From positions 3,360,052-3,424,051 of the forward strand of contig KL662191.1 of NCBI GenBank assembly GCA_000733415.1: a DNA stretch of 64,000 nucleotides, given 5' to 3'. This DNA comes from [Leptolyngbya] sp. JSC-1. Its GTDB lineage: Bacteria; Cyanobacteriota; Cyanobacteriia; Elainellales; Elainellaceae. Positions 42,644-51,229 of this stretch are shown one piece after another. Both the position numbers and the translations under genes were made by a program. Under the pieces are notes generated by a model that saw only the letters and a program-made list of their open reading frames with translations, was not told where the DNA came from and made no database searches. Position 1 is the first letter of the stretch. Each line of letters begins with the position of its first letter.

Positions 42644-45373
42644 ATGAAAATTCTCAAAACTCAAACCCTTCGTGGTCCGAATTACTGGAGTATTCGTCAT
42701 CATAAGTTGATCGTGATTCGTCTCGATCTAGAAGGTCTGGCAGCAACCCCGACCCACCAAATTCCTGACTTCTACGAAGGGCTAGCAGAAGTGCTTCCCA
42801 GTTTAGCCGAACTCACGTCTGCTGATGATCCAGATGGTTTTCTAGAAAGGGTTCGTCGAGGCACCAGCTTAGCGCAGGTTGTAGAGCATGTGGCTCTGGA
42901 GTTACAGACAATGGCTGGCATGCCGGTTGGGTTTGGCCGCACTCGCGAAACCTCAGATCCTGGCGTTTATCAGGTGGTGTTTCAATATGTCGATGAGCAG
43001 GCAGGGCGCTATACCGGACGGGCAGCAGTCCGGCTTTGCCAAAGCATTATCGAAACAGGTAGTTACCCGCGCAGCGAACTAGAGCAGGATCTCCAAGACC
43101 TCCAGAATTTTGCGGCTCAGGCTGCCCTTGGCCCCAGTACTGAAAATATTGTCAAAGAAGCTGAAACCCGAGGAATTCCTTGGCTGCCCCTCAGCGCCCG
43201 CTCGTTGATTCAGCTTGGTTATGGTGTGCACCAAAAGCGCATTCAGGCGACCCTTACCGGCAACACCGGCATTTTGGGGGTAGAACTAGCGTCTGATAAG
43301 GAAGGAACAAAGCGAATTTTGCGGGATGCTGGAATTCCGGTTCCACGGGGTGCCGTGATTTATTATCTAGACGAATTGGAACAGGCGATCGAGGATGTGG
43401 GCGGCTTCCCGATTGTGATCAAACCGCTAGACGGCAACCACGGACGCGGAATCACGATTAACATCAACACCTGGGAATTGGCAGAAGAAGCCTATGATGC
43501 AGCCAAAGAGGTGTCGAAAGGCGTGATTGTTGAACGCTACTACCGGGGGCGAGATCATCGGGTGCTGGTGGTCAATGGCAAGGTGGTGGCGGTAGCAGAG
43601 CGAGTACCGGCCCATGTTGTTGGAGATGGCAAATCTACAATTTCAGAGCTAATCGATGAAACAAACCGCGATCCGCGCCGGGGCGATGGCCACGAGAACA
43701 TCTTGACGCGCATCGAACTAGACCGCACTTCTTGGGAACTGCTGGAGCGTCAGGGATACGACCTGGACACAGTGCTTAATCGTGACGAAATTTGCTACCT
43801 GAAAGCAACGGCAAACCTCAGCACGGGTGGTACGGCGATTGATCGCACCGACGAAATTCACCCCGAAAACGTCTGGATTGCCCAGCGAGTTGCCAAAATT
43901 ATTGGCCTCGATATTGCTGGTATCGATATTGTCACCTCCGATATTTCCAAACCACTGCGGGAAGTGGATGGGGTAATCGTAGAAGTGAATGCCGCCCCTG
44001 GCTTCCGGATGCACTTCTGCCCCAGCGAAGGCATTCCCCGCAACGTGGCCGAACCAGTGCTGGATATGCTGTTTCCACCCGGTACGCCCAGCCGAATTCC
44101 GCTGCTTTGTGTCACTGGGACAAACGGCAAAACGACCACGACTCGCCTGCTAGCCCATATTCTTAAATCGATGGGGCGCACGGTGGGCTATACCACTACC
44201 GACGGCATCTACATTGGTGGCTATCTAGTAGAGAAGGGCGACACTACCGGCCCCCAAAGTGCTCAAACGATTCTGCTAGATCCGACGGTGGAAGTGGCGG
44301 TTTTGGAAACGGCACGGGGTGGTATTTTGCGCTCTGGCTTGGGCTTTAGCGAGTGTGACATTGGGATTGTGCTGAATGTGGCTGCTGACCACTTGGGCAT
44401 TGGCGATATTGATACGGTAGAAGATCTGGCCCACCTCAAGAGTGTGGTCGTTGAAACCGTTCAGCCCAACGGATATGCCATTCTCAATGCCGATGATCCT
44501 TTAGTGGCGGCGATGGCGAGCCGGGTGCGGGCGCAGGTGGCCTACTTCTCGATGAATGCTGATAGTCCCTTGATTCGCAGTCATACCCAGCAGGGAGGGT
44601 TAGCCGCCATCTACGAAAATGGCTATCTCTCGATTCTGAAAGGCGATTGGACCTTGCGAATCGAACAAGCGGTGAATGTGCCGATTACGATGGGAGGACG
44701 GGCACCCTTTATGATCGCCAATGCGCTGGCTGCGAGTTTAGCTGCCTTTGCTCACGGCATCCGGATTGAGGATATCCGCACTGCCCTACTGACCTTCCAG
44801 GCCTCGGTAGGCCAGACGCCAGGACGGATGAACCTATTTAACTTGGGTCATTTTCATGCCATGGTGGACTACGCCCACAATCCGCACAGCTTTGAAGCGA
44901 TTGGCGCTTTTGTCCGCAATTGGCCGGGCGAGAAGATTGGGGTAGTTGGCGGCCCTGGTGATCGGCGCGACGAAGATTTCGTGGTCCTGGGTACCCTGGC
45001 AGCCCAGATATTCGATCGGATTCTGGTGAAGGAGGATGACGACAACCGAGGGCGTCCCCGTAGTGATGCTGCTCGTTTGATTGTGGAGGGAATCACTGCC
45101 GCTCAGACCCAGGTAGCTTACGAGGTGATTCTGGATGAAACCACAGCCGTCAATACTGCCCTCGATAAGGCTCCAGCCGGCAGTTTAGTGGTGATTTTCC
45201 CCGAAAGCGTCAGTCGGGCGATCAAGCTGATTGAAGCGCGCAATCCACGGACCGAACTCGCCTTACCACCCCACACATCGATCGGCGCTATGAATGGAGA
45301 AGCTGCCTCATCAACGGTGAGGGATAGCGCTGTGGCTGCCGAATCGCAAGAATATGTCCAGTCGGGGGGCTGA
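42644..45373 (+). CDS. cphA: cyanophycin synthetase
   Basis: 909 aa, slightly over the usual 870-900. N-terminal domain (1-160), ATP-grasp domain (about 215-480: GFPIVIKPLDGNHGRGITIN, VDGVIVEVNAAPGFRMH) that adds Asp, and Mur-ligase-like domain (about 490-850) with P-loop CVTGTNGKTTTTRLL and VDYAHNPHSFEAIGAF that adds Arg. Polymerises multi-L-arginyl-poly-L-aspartate, the nitrogen reserve, without a ribosome. The last 40 residues are a non-conserved Ser/Ala tail. Start ATG 42644. Confidence 0.98.
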   Translation: MKILKTQTLRGPNYWSIRHHKLIVIRLDLEGLAATPTHQIPDFYEGLAEVLPSLAELTSADDPDGFLERVRRGTSLAQVVEHVALELQTMAGMPVGFGRTRETSDPGVYQVVFQYVDEQAGRYTGRAAVRLCQSIIETGSYPRSELEQDLQDLQNFAAQAALGPSTENIVKEAETRGIPWLPLSARSLIQLGYGVHQKRIQATLTGNTGILGVELASDKEGTKRILRDAGIPVPRGAVIYYLDELEQAIEDVGGFPIVIKPLDGNHGRGITININTWELAEEAYDAAKEVSKGVIVERYYRGRDHRVLVVNGKVVAVAERVPAHVVGDGKSTISELIDETNRDPRRGDGHENILTRIELDRTSWELLERQGYDLDTVLNRDEICYLKATANLSTGGTAIDRTDEIHPENVWIAQRVAKIIGLDIAGIDIVTSDISKPLREVDGVIVEVNAAPGFRMHFCPSEGIPRNVAEPVLDMLFPPGTPSRIPLLCVTGTNGKTTTTRLLAHILKSMGRTVGYTTTDGIYIGGYLVEKGDTTGPQSAQTILLDPTVEVAVLETARGGILRSGLGFSECDIGIVLNVAADHLGIGDIDTVEDLAHLKSVVVETVQPNGYAILNADDPLVAAMASRVRAQVAYFSMNADSPLIRSHTQQGGLAAIYENGYLSILKGDWTLRIEQAVNVPITMGGRAPFMIANALAASLAAFAHGIRIEDIRTALLTFQASVGQTPGRMNLFNLGHFHAMVDYAHNPHSFEAIGAFVRNWPGEKIGVVGGPGDRRDEDFVVLGTLAAQIFDRILVKEDDDNRGRPRSDAARLIVEGITAAQTQVAYEVILDETTAVNTALDKAPAGSLVVIFPESVSRAIKLIEARNPRTELALPPHTSIGAMNGEAASSTVRDSAVAAESQEYVQSGG

Positions 45374-45418
45374 GGCTCTTTCTTCCTAACCCCCAAGGGC
45401 CTGCCGCCTTCGGTTGGC

Positions 45419-45580
45419 CTATTCTTCTGCGTCGGCTTCGTCTGATTTACCGACTTCTTCCTTAAAGCCACGCAGAGTTTTCCCTAGGGCATTGCCCAAT
45501 TCAGGGATTTTTTTAGGACCAAAAAAGAGTAGCGCAGCCAGGGCAATTAAACCCACTTCTGCCCAACCAAGATGTAGCAT
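45419..45580 (-). CDS. tatA: twin-arginine translocase subunit TatA/E
   Basis: 53 aa. Starts MLHLGWAEVGLIALAALLFF, continues with the conserved FGPKKIPELGNALGKTLRGF amphipathic helix, and ends in an acidic tail. One membrane segment plus amphipathic helix is the TatA/TatE architecture; it forms the pore of the Tat system for folded proteins in plasma and thylakoid membranes. GAGGAAA lies 8 bp upstream of the ATG. Convergent with cphA (46 bp apart). An overlapping plus-strand frame is a shadow. Confidence 0.96.
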   Translation of the reverse strand: MLHLGWAEVGLIALAALLFFGPKKIPELGNALGKTLRGFKEEVGKSDEADAEE

Positions 45581-45666
45581 GACAGTTTCCTCGCGGTGGT
45601 CTAGAACGTGATTCCTTTTTAACTATAAGGTTTAACTATGAAGGGAGTTGCGAGGAATTGAGATGA

Positions 45667-47001
45667 ATGGCTAATCAAGCCCTTACTCCAGTGCAGGTAG
45701 TCGGGATTGGCTTAGATGGAGCAGATGGTCTAACCGAGTCATTGCGTTTCTTGATCGAGCAAGCCACACTGCTAGTTGGCAGTGAACGTCACCTCAGCTA
45801 TTTTCCAAATCATGCGGCAGAGAAATTGCCCCTGACTAATTTTCGCCTAGTCATTGACCAGATCCGCTCCCGCGTGGTCGCTTCAGATCGGGCCGATCTC
45901 TCCAAGTCGGCCAATCCGTTAATTGTAGTGTTGGCATCTGGTGATCCGCTGTTTTTTGGTTTTGGGCGGCTGCTGCTGACTGAGTTGCCAGCGGATTGGT
46001 TGACGTTCCATCCCCACCTCAGCGCAGTACAGCTTGCTTTTAGCCGCATTAAGCAACCTTGGCAAGATGCTCAGTTAATTAGCGCCCACGGACGCTCACT
46101 AGATGAGTTGACCAAAGCCCTACAGCAGGGAGCCGAAAAAATTGCCGTGCTAACCGATGGCACCAATACTCCAGCCAAGATTGCCCACTTGGTTGTGAAG
46201 CTCGATCATCCAACTCAATACCAAATTTGGGTTTGTGAAAATTTGGGCGGTGCTCAAGAGCGGGTGCAATCCTTTAGACCAAAAGACCTGCTGACCCAAA
46301 CGTTTGACCCTTTGAATGTGGTTGTGCTGCTGCGGCTGCCGGACACAGTACGCCAATCGCTCAACCCTGAGAAATTGCCTTTGTTGGGCATACCCGATTC
46401 CCACTTCCTCAGCTTTAGTGACCGCCCTAGGCTCATGACCAAGCGAGAAGTCCGCATTCTGGCTCTGGGTGAATTAGCGCTGCAACCTCAGCAAATCGTT
46501 TGGGACATTGGGGCTGGGACCGGCTCGGTCGCGATTGAAATGGCGCGGCTCTGTCCTACAAGTCACGTCTATGCCATCGAACAGACGGCAGCAGGGGTGA
46601 GTTTAATTCAGCAAAACTGCCAGCGCTTTCAGGTAGAAAATGTAATTCCCATTCATAGTGCTGCGCCTGATGCATTGCTCCATCTACCCGCGCCGGATCG
46701 CATCTTTATTGGGGGCAGTGGCGGCCATTTAGTCCCCATTCTCAACTATTGCAGTCAGCACCTCCAACCAGGAGGCAGGATAGTGCTAGCGCTGGCAACC
46801 CTAGAGCACCTGACTGATACGATGCAGTGGTTAGCAGGTCAACCGATTTGGCAACACCAGCTTCTCCAGATTCAGCTCGCTCGCTCAGTACCAGTTGCCA
46901 ATCTGAGCCGTTTCTCACCCCTAAACCCAGTCATGCTGGTCATCCTCAGCCGCTCAGAGCAACCAACTAATCAACCCCAGCCCAGTGCTCAGCAAAAATA
47001 G
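45667..47001 (+). CDS. cobL: precorrin-6Y methyltransferase, fused CbiE-CbiT
   Basis: 444 aa. Residues 1-210: CbiE-type C5-methyltransferase (QVVGIGLDGADGLTESLRF, VVLASGDPLFFGFGRLLL). Residues about 250-430: CbiT-type C15-methyltransferase/decarboxylase with SAM motif WDIGAGTGSVAIEMARL and DRIFIGGSGGHLVPIL. Acts in corrin ring (cobalamin) synthesis. No other cob/cbi gene is in the window. Start ATG 45667. Its last 48 bp overlap the 3' end of the convergent CPBP gene. Confidence 0.95.
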   Translation: MANQALTPVQVVGIGLDGADGLTESLRFLIEQATLLVGSERHLSYFPNHAAEKLPLTNFRLVIDQIRSRVVASDRADLSKSANPLIVVLASGDPLFFGFGRLLLTELPADWLTFHPHLSAVQLAFSRIKQPWQDAQLISAHGRSLDELTKALQQGAEKIAVLTDGTNTPAKIAHLVVKLDHPTQYQIWVCENLGGAQERVQSFRPKDLLTQTFDPLNVVVLLRLPDTVRQSLNPEKLPLLGIPDSHFLSFSDRPRLMTKREVRILALGELALQPQQIVWDIGAGTGSVAIEMARLCPTSHVYAIEQTAAGVSLIQQNCQRFQVENVIPIHSAAPDALLHLPAPDRIFIGGSGGHLVPILNYCSQHLQPGGRIVLALATLEHLTDTMQWLAGQPIWQHQLLQIQLARSVPVANLSRFSPLNPVMLVILSRSEQPTNQPQPSAQQK

Positions 47002-47769
47002 CAGCCCCAGAATTCCTGCTAAGGGTTTACCTGCTAAGCCGGTCAGCCAAGCCGGAGCTTTGCTGTTGGTATGAATGGGTAGCGCATCGAGACTCGCAAT
47101 CACCCAAACCCAACCAGCATGTAGTCCCCAGGCCAAACCTAAATTCCCGCTATCCACCCAACGAGCCAGCACCAGCACCATTCCCATCAACCACAAACCG
47201 GGGAGCTGAGGCAAGACTGATTTTCCTTCCCAAACGCCATGCAACAGAGCAAAAATCCCACTAGCCACAGCAGTTGCCAGCCACACCGGCAAGTCTCGCT
47301 GGAGCTGATTCTGCAGAAAACCGCGAAAGATCAATTCCTCTGTCCAGCCGATCCAGAGTGCTAAACCGAACAACAACAGCACCTGCCAGTAGACTCCTAA
47401 GTCTGCTTGAGGTTCTGCCTCAGGCGTGGGTGATTGATCGAGCCAACCTAGGCCATACTGCACGGCCAATAAGAGTGCTAAGCTTGCACTGCCAATGCCA
47501 AAACCCCATCCTACGGCTGCCAATTGGGATTTTGCTAAGGACATACCGTAGGTTGTAAAGCTAGTACCCTCAACCCAACAAAAGCCCCACAGTACGTGAG
47601 GCGCAAGTAGATATAGCGAAGCCAGCAGAGGTAATTTTTGAGCAGCAGTGCTGGGCTGAAATGGTCGCCAATTTAGTTTAATAGCGCTTGGAATAGCAAA
47701 CGGTAACCACAAACCGAGCCAAATCGCAAAGAAACTAGTAATCTCGAGTAGCGAAGGAATTCGGGTCAA
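46954..47769 (-). CDS. CPBP family intramembrane glutamic protease
   Basis: 271 aa, about eight membrane segments. ABI/CPBP motifs in order: EELIFRGFLQNQL (EExxxR), FALLHGVWEG (FxxxH) and WGLHAGWVWV. Members process membrane-anchored peptides or modulate membrane proteins; cyanobacterial representatives are largely unstudied. Start ATG 47769. Overlaps the cobL 3' end by 48 bp in antisense. Confidence 0.93.
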   Translation of the reverse strand: MTRIPSLLEITSFFAIWLGLWLPFAIPSAIKLNWRPFQPSTAAQKLPLLASLYLLAPHVLWGFCWVEGTSFTTYGMSLAKSQLAAVGWGFGIGSASLALLLAVQYGLGWLDQSPTPEAEPQADLGVYWQVLLLFGLALWIGWTEELIFRGFLQNQLQRDLPVWLATAVASGIFALLHGVWEGKSVLPQLPGLWLMGMVLVLARWVDSGNLGLAWGLHAGWVWVIASLDALPIHTNSKAPAWLTGLAGKPLAGILGLLFLLSTGLGLISWLL

Positions 47770-48000
47770 ATGAACTCACTTAATTACAAATAATTAAAGA
47801 CACCTGAAGAAGATTGACAAAGCGGATAGAAGCTCAGCCAAATAAAAGGCCAAACTGCCTCAATTCAAGTTTATTTAAGGCGCAGACCGTTTATCAGAAA
47901 CTTGAGTGAAAAACTGAGCACTCCATTAATTTTTAACAATTAGTGCGTTTGCAAAGTTACTTACCTCTATGCCTGAAAATCAGGATAACTATCCAGCAAG

Positions 48001-48399
48001 CTATGCTTCCGTATCGTCTACGTCATCTTCGCTACTACTAATCTGAATTAAATGAATGTGCTTATAGCCTAATTTAATTTCAAACTCATCTCCAGGCTTC
48101 AATCCCATCTTTTCCGTATAGGTTGAGCCAATAACAATCTGTCCGTTTTTATGGACACTGACGCGATAAGTCGGTTCCCGGCCACGACCGTCCTTGGTAC
48201 CTTCTGCATCAAGCGTAGTACCTTTGGCTTCTAACAGAGCTTCAAAGAAATCTGCCAAATTAACACGAGTTTGGTTATTCTTCCCAACTGTGTAATACCC
48301 ACACCGTTTTGCTTTTTCTCGTCGCGGTAAGTGCGAAAGCTCCTTCACTTTTTGTAGTAGCGCTTTGCCCGTCAATGGAGCTGTTGCAGTTTCAGTCAT
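48001..48399 (-). CDS. cyAbrB family transcriptional regulator
   Basis: 132 aa from the ATG at 48399 (MTETATAPLTGKALLQKVKE); a longer frame to 48507 has AT-rich, non-conserved content. Conserved N-terminus (LPRREKAKRCGYYTVGKNNQ) and C-terminal AbrB-like beta domain (YRVSVHKNGQIVIGSTYTEK, PGDEFEIKLGYKHIHLIQI), with an acidic tail. cyAbrB proteins bind DNA broadly and tune nitrogen/carbon genes in cyanobacteria. A long inverted repeat lies upstream. Confidence 0.95.
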   Translation of the reverse strand: MTETATAPLTGKALLQKVKELSHLPRREKAKRCGYYTVGKNNQTRVNLADFFEALLEAKGTTLDAEGTKDGRGREPTYRVSVHKNGQIVIGSTYTEKMGLKPGDEFEIKLGYKHIHLIQISSSEDDVDDTEA

Positions 48400-48906
48400 C
48401 GCTTCCCGATTGTCCGTAAAATTCCAAATTGCTAGGCAGAGATTGTCTCTTAGTTTTATATAAAATAATAGCTTTAAATCTCTGTGATTCAGTAAAGACT
48501 TGAGCAATTCAGCAGTAAAACAGATGAAGCTTGGTCAAATACTTGATCAAATTCAAAGATTTCTAAAAATTTTACAAGTCTTCTTTTAAGATCAATTTTT
48601 TTGATATTTGACCAATTAAGCCACTTATTTAATTATTTTTAATTATTGAAAGTGTTGGTTGTGTCCTAAGCTGCTGATCTGCTAATCCATCCTCTACAGA
48701 CATGCTGGAAAAGGAGATGAATGCAGCCCAGGCAAGACCATTAAACATGCTCTCAGTTGAATTCAGTTAGATTCAGTAGAGTAGTTGCTAGCACGTGATC
48801 CAACTAAAGTAAACAATCAGATTAAACCAATCCGGCAACTCCGCCTAGCTAGAAAGATTAGGACTAAACTGGAAACTAGGACTCATTAATTCATTCGTTT
48901 CAATTT
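48400..48906. other. AT-rich divergent region cyAbrB / sdhB
   Basis: 507 bp, noticeably AT-rich at 48540-48650. Contains an 11-bp inverted repeat (48531-48541 / 48605-48615), the palindrome TTGATCAA (48543-48550), and ATCAATTTTTTTGAT. A 22-codon plus-strand frame at 48702 is not convincing. Presumably holds both promoters. Confidence 0.55.
48531..48615. promoter_or_regulatory. 11-bp perfect inverted repeat upstream of cyAbrB
   Basis: TTGGTCAAATA (48531-48541) and its exact reverse complement TATTTGACCAA (48605-48615), 63 nt apart, 130-215 bp upstream of the cyAbrB ATG. Candidate binding site pair (possibly autoregulatory) or structured leader. Confidence 0.45.
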
Positions 48907-49986
48907 ATGCACGTTCTTTTTCAGGTGATCCGGCAAGATGCTGATGCGGCACCTCGAATTCAAACCTATCAGTTGGACGTAGAGCCGGGAAACACCATTC
49001 TGGACTGCCTCAATCGCATCAAGTGGGAGCAGGATGGAACGCTCGCCTTTCGCAAAAATTGCCGCAACACGATATGCGGAAGCTGCGCCATGCGGATCAA
49101 CGGTCGGTCTGCCCTAGCATGCAAAGAAAACGTTGGCAGCGAATTGGCCCGGCTCCAAGAAATTGCGGCCCATTCTCCTATGCAAAATGGCACCGCTGAT
49201 GTACCTACTATCACCGTCGCGCCAATGGGCAATATGCCGGTGGTTAAAGATCTGGTTGTCGATATGAAAAGCTTCTGGGACACACTGCAAGCGGTCGATC
49301 CCTTTGTCAGTACAGCAGCGCGACAGGTGCCGGAACGGGAGTTTTTGCAGTCCCCGGCAGAGCGGGAGCGGCTGAACCAGGTCGGCAACTGCATCCTCTG
49401 TGGTGCATGTTATTCCGAGTGCAATGGGCGGGAAGTCAATTCAGAATTTGTCGGTCCCCATGCCCTGGCCAAAGCCTATCGCACTATCGCTGATTCTAGA
49501 GACAGCCAGACTGAGCAGCGGCTAGAACGGTACAACGAAGGCACAAAAGGTGTCTGGGGCTGTACTCGCTGCTACTACTGCAACACGGTCTGTCCAATGG
49601 GTGTGGCACCAATGGAGCAGATCAGCAAAATCAAGCAGGAAATTTTAGACCGCCTTCCCACCGAAAGCAGTCAAGTCCAACCGGTGAGCCGTCCAATTCG
49701 TCACCGGCGAGTGTTGATTGAGTTGGTTAAGCAAGGTGGCTGGATCGATGAGCGGCGATTTGGGGTCAAGGTGGTCGGCAACTCCTTCCGTGACCTAAAA
49801 GGACTATTTAGTCTCGCACCTTTAGGCTTCCGGATGCTGGCTCGTGGTAAGTTCCCCATGAGCTTTGAACCCTCAGAAGGCACGGCTGAAGTCCGCTCGT
49901 TAATCGAAGCAGTCCAGAGTTTGGAGCAGCAATCCCAGCAATCTCAATTCCATCAATCTACTGTAGAAGCTAGCGACAGAAGCTAG
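48907..49986 (+). CDS. sdhB: succinate dehydrogenase/fumarate reductase iron-sulfur subunit
   Basis: 359 aa, longer than the 230-260 aa of many bacteria but like other cyanobacterial SdhB. Plant-type ferredoxin 2Fe-2S ligands in CRNTICGSCAMRINGRSALAC; 4Fe-4S cluster in CILCGACYSECN; second cluster in CTRCYYCNTVCPMGV. Transfers electrons from SdhA to plastoquinone at the thylakoid. sdhA is not in the window. Start ATG 48907. The stop codon is created within a 13-nt tandem duplication. Confidence 0.96.
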   Translation: MHVLFQVIRQDADAAPRIQTYQLDVEPGNTILDCLNRIKWEQDGTLAFRKNCRNTICGSCAMRINGRSALACKENVGSELARLQEIAAHSPMQNGTADVPTITVAPMGNMPVVKDLVVDMKSFWDTLQAVDPFVSTAARQVPEREFLQSPAERERLNQVGNCILCGACYSECNGREVNSEFVGPHALAKAYRTIADSRDSQTEQRLERYNEGTKGVWGCTRCYYCNTVCPMGVAPMEQISKIKQEILDRLPTESSQVQPVSRPIRHRRVLIELVKQGGWIDERRFGVKVVGNSFRDLKGLFSLAPLGFRMLARGKFPMSFEPSEGTAEVRSLIEAVQSLEQQSQQSQFHQSTVEASDRS

Positions 49987-49993
49987 CGACAGA
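49968..49993. repeat. 13-nt perfect tandem duplication creating the sdhB stop
   Basis: AGCTAGCGACAGA at 49968-49980 and 49981-49993. In the first unit TAG is out of frame; the 13-nt shift brings TAG (49984-49986) into frame in the second. Confidence 0.95.
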
Positions 49994-50100
49994 AGTTAGG
50001 ACTGACTCTAGCATCCTCTGCCCTCGGCTCGCGTCTGTTGCCCTGTTTGCCATTCCGGGAACTCTACACATGACCCTTGGTTCTCGGTGAAGCAACAGGC

Positions 50101-51099
50101 ATGAGCAAAAAAGTGGTTGGCATGATTACCTCCTATGAGGGATTATCTCAAGGAGATTGGCTGTGGAAGCAAACGCCGCAGCCTTTTGGTGTTTGGAAAG
50201 ATATCCAAATTCTCAGAAATGCACCAAACCCAGATTTTTTGTTGCTGTATCAGTACAATTTCTTTCAATCTGCAGCAACCTCCCGGCGCAACCGCCTGTT
50301 GAGCAACCCTCTCGGTAGTTTGAATCCGTTTCAAACGTCTAATCCGCCTCAACCAGCTGCCGCTTTGGAGTCGTCAGCTCCTGATCTACGAGGAATAGCA
50401 AAAGAACGGGCGATCTATTTGCTGCGCGAACCACCCCTGCCAGAAATTCTGCAAAAAAATCAGGCGAACTACCTGGCTGCACAGAATTATTGCGGCTATG
50501 TTTCTGGGCCTGATGACTCTGCCCCCACACCAGACTATATGCCCGCCATTTGGTATGTCTCCAACACGTTTGAGGAATTAGACAAGGGTCGTGTACCCGA
50601 TAAACTTCGCGCTTGCAGTTGGATCACCTCTGGGATTAATCGGACTGAGAATCACCGGAAGCGGTTGGACTTTCTGCATCAGCTCCAGCAAACTCCAGGC
50701 GTTCAGATTGATGTGTTCGGTCGCAATCTACCAGCCACAGTGCAAACGATTGGGGAGCTGCAAAACAAGTGGTACGGCATGGCTCCCTACTACTACAACC
50801 TGGCGATTGAAAACTATGCCGACAATCACTGGTACGTCAGTGAAAAGCTGTGGGATGCCCTACTTTGCTGGTGCCTTCCCATCTACTACGGTGGTCCCGC
50901 AGCCAATCACCTCTTGCCTCCAGACAGCTTTCTGCGGTTACCCAGCCTCGATGAGAAAGGAGTGGCCTACATCCAAGAAGTTACCTCTACTCCAGAAGCA
51001 TGGTACGCCGCTAAAGACGCTATTGCCGAAGCCCGCCAAATCATTCTGCACAAACTCAACCTGCTCAACTGGCTCTCAGAATTTGTAGAGAAGTTTTAA
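50101..51099 (+). CDS. glycosyltransferase family 10 (fucosyltransferase-like)
   Basis: 332 aa from ATG 50101; a TTG at 50077 is possible. The C-terminal half has the GT10 signature: YYYNLAIENYADNHWYVSEK, then LWDALLCWCLPIYYGGP, the equivalent of the alpha-1,3-fucosyltransferase FENS...YVTEKL...PVVYG motif, with SWITSGINRTENHRKRLDFL upstream. The family transfers fucose (or a similar sugar) from GDP-sugar to N-acetylglucosamine-type acceptors. First of three glycosyltransferase genes in a row, likely for a surface polysaccharide or glycolipid. Confidence 0.88.
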   Translation: MSKKVVGMITSYEGLSQGDWLWKQTPQPFGVWKDIQILRNAPNPDFLLLYQYNFFQSAATSRRNRLLSNPLGSLNPFQTSNPPQPAAALESSAPDLRGIAKERAIYLLREPPLPEILQKNQANYLAAQNYCGYVSGPDDSAPTPDYMPAIWYVSNTFEELDKGRVPDKLRACSWITSGINRTENHRKRLDFLHQLQQTPGVQIDVFGRNLPATVQTIGELQNKWYGMAPYYYNLAIENYADNHWYVSEKLWDALLCWCLPIYYGGPAANHLLPPDSFLRLPSLDEKGVAYIQEVTSTPEAWYAAKDAIAEARQIILHKLNLLNWLSEFVEKF

Positions 51100-51169
51100 G
51101 TTTTGGTCGCATAGCGTCTCCGCAGGAGAAATTTTGTAGCTTGCGTCTGCACAGCAGTATTTCATTTTG

Positions 51170-51229
51170 CCCCCGCTCCCCATCTTCCCTACCTCCCCCA
51201 TCTTCCCATCTTCCTCATCCACCCTCTCC
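51170..51229 (+). other. pyrimidine-rich leader before a glycosyltransferase
   Basis: About 60 nt almost free of G, made of CCCCATCTTCC / CTACCTCCC-like units, running directly to the ATG at 51230. Resembles the tract before the FGGY kinase (36212-36241) and the flanks of the palindromic repeat. No Shine-Dalgarno. Confidence 0.7.

Noticed and set aside
48702..48770. 22-codon frame (MLEKEMNAAQ...) with AAGGAG inside
   Set aside because: Too short to support; the AAGGAG has no proper spacing to a start.
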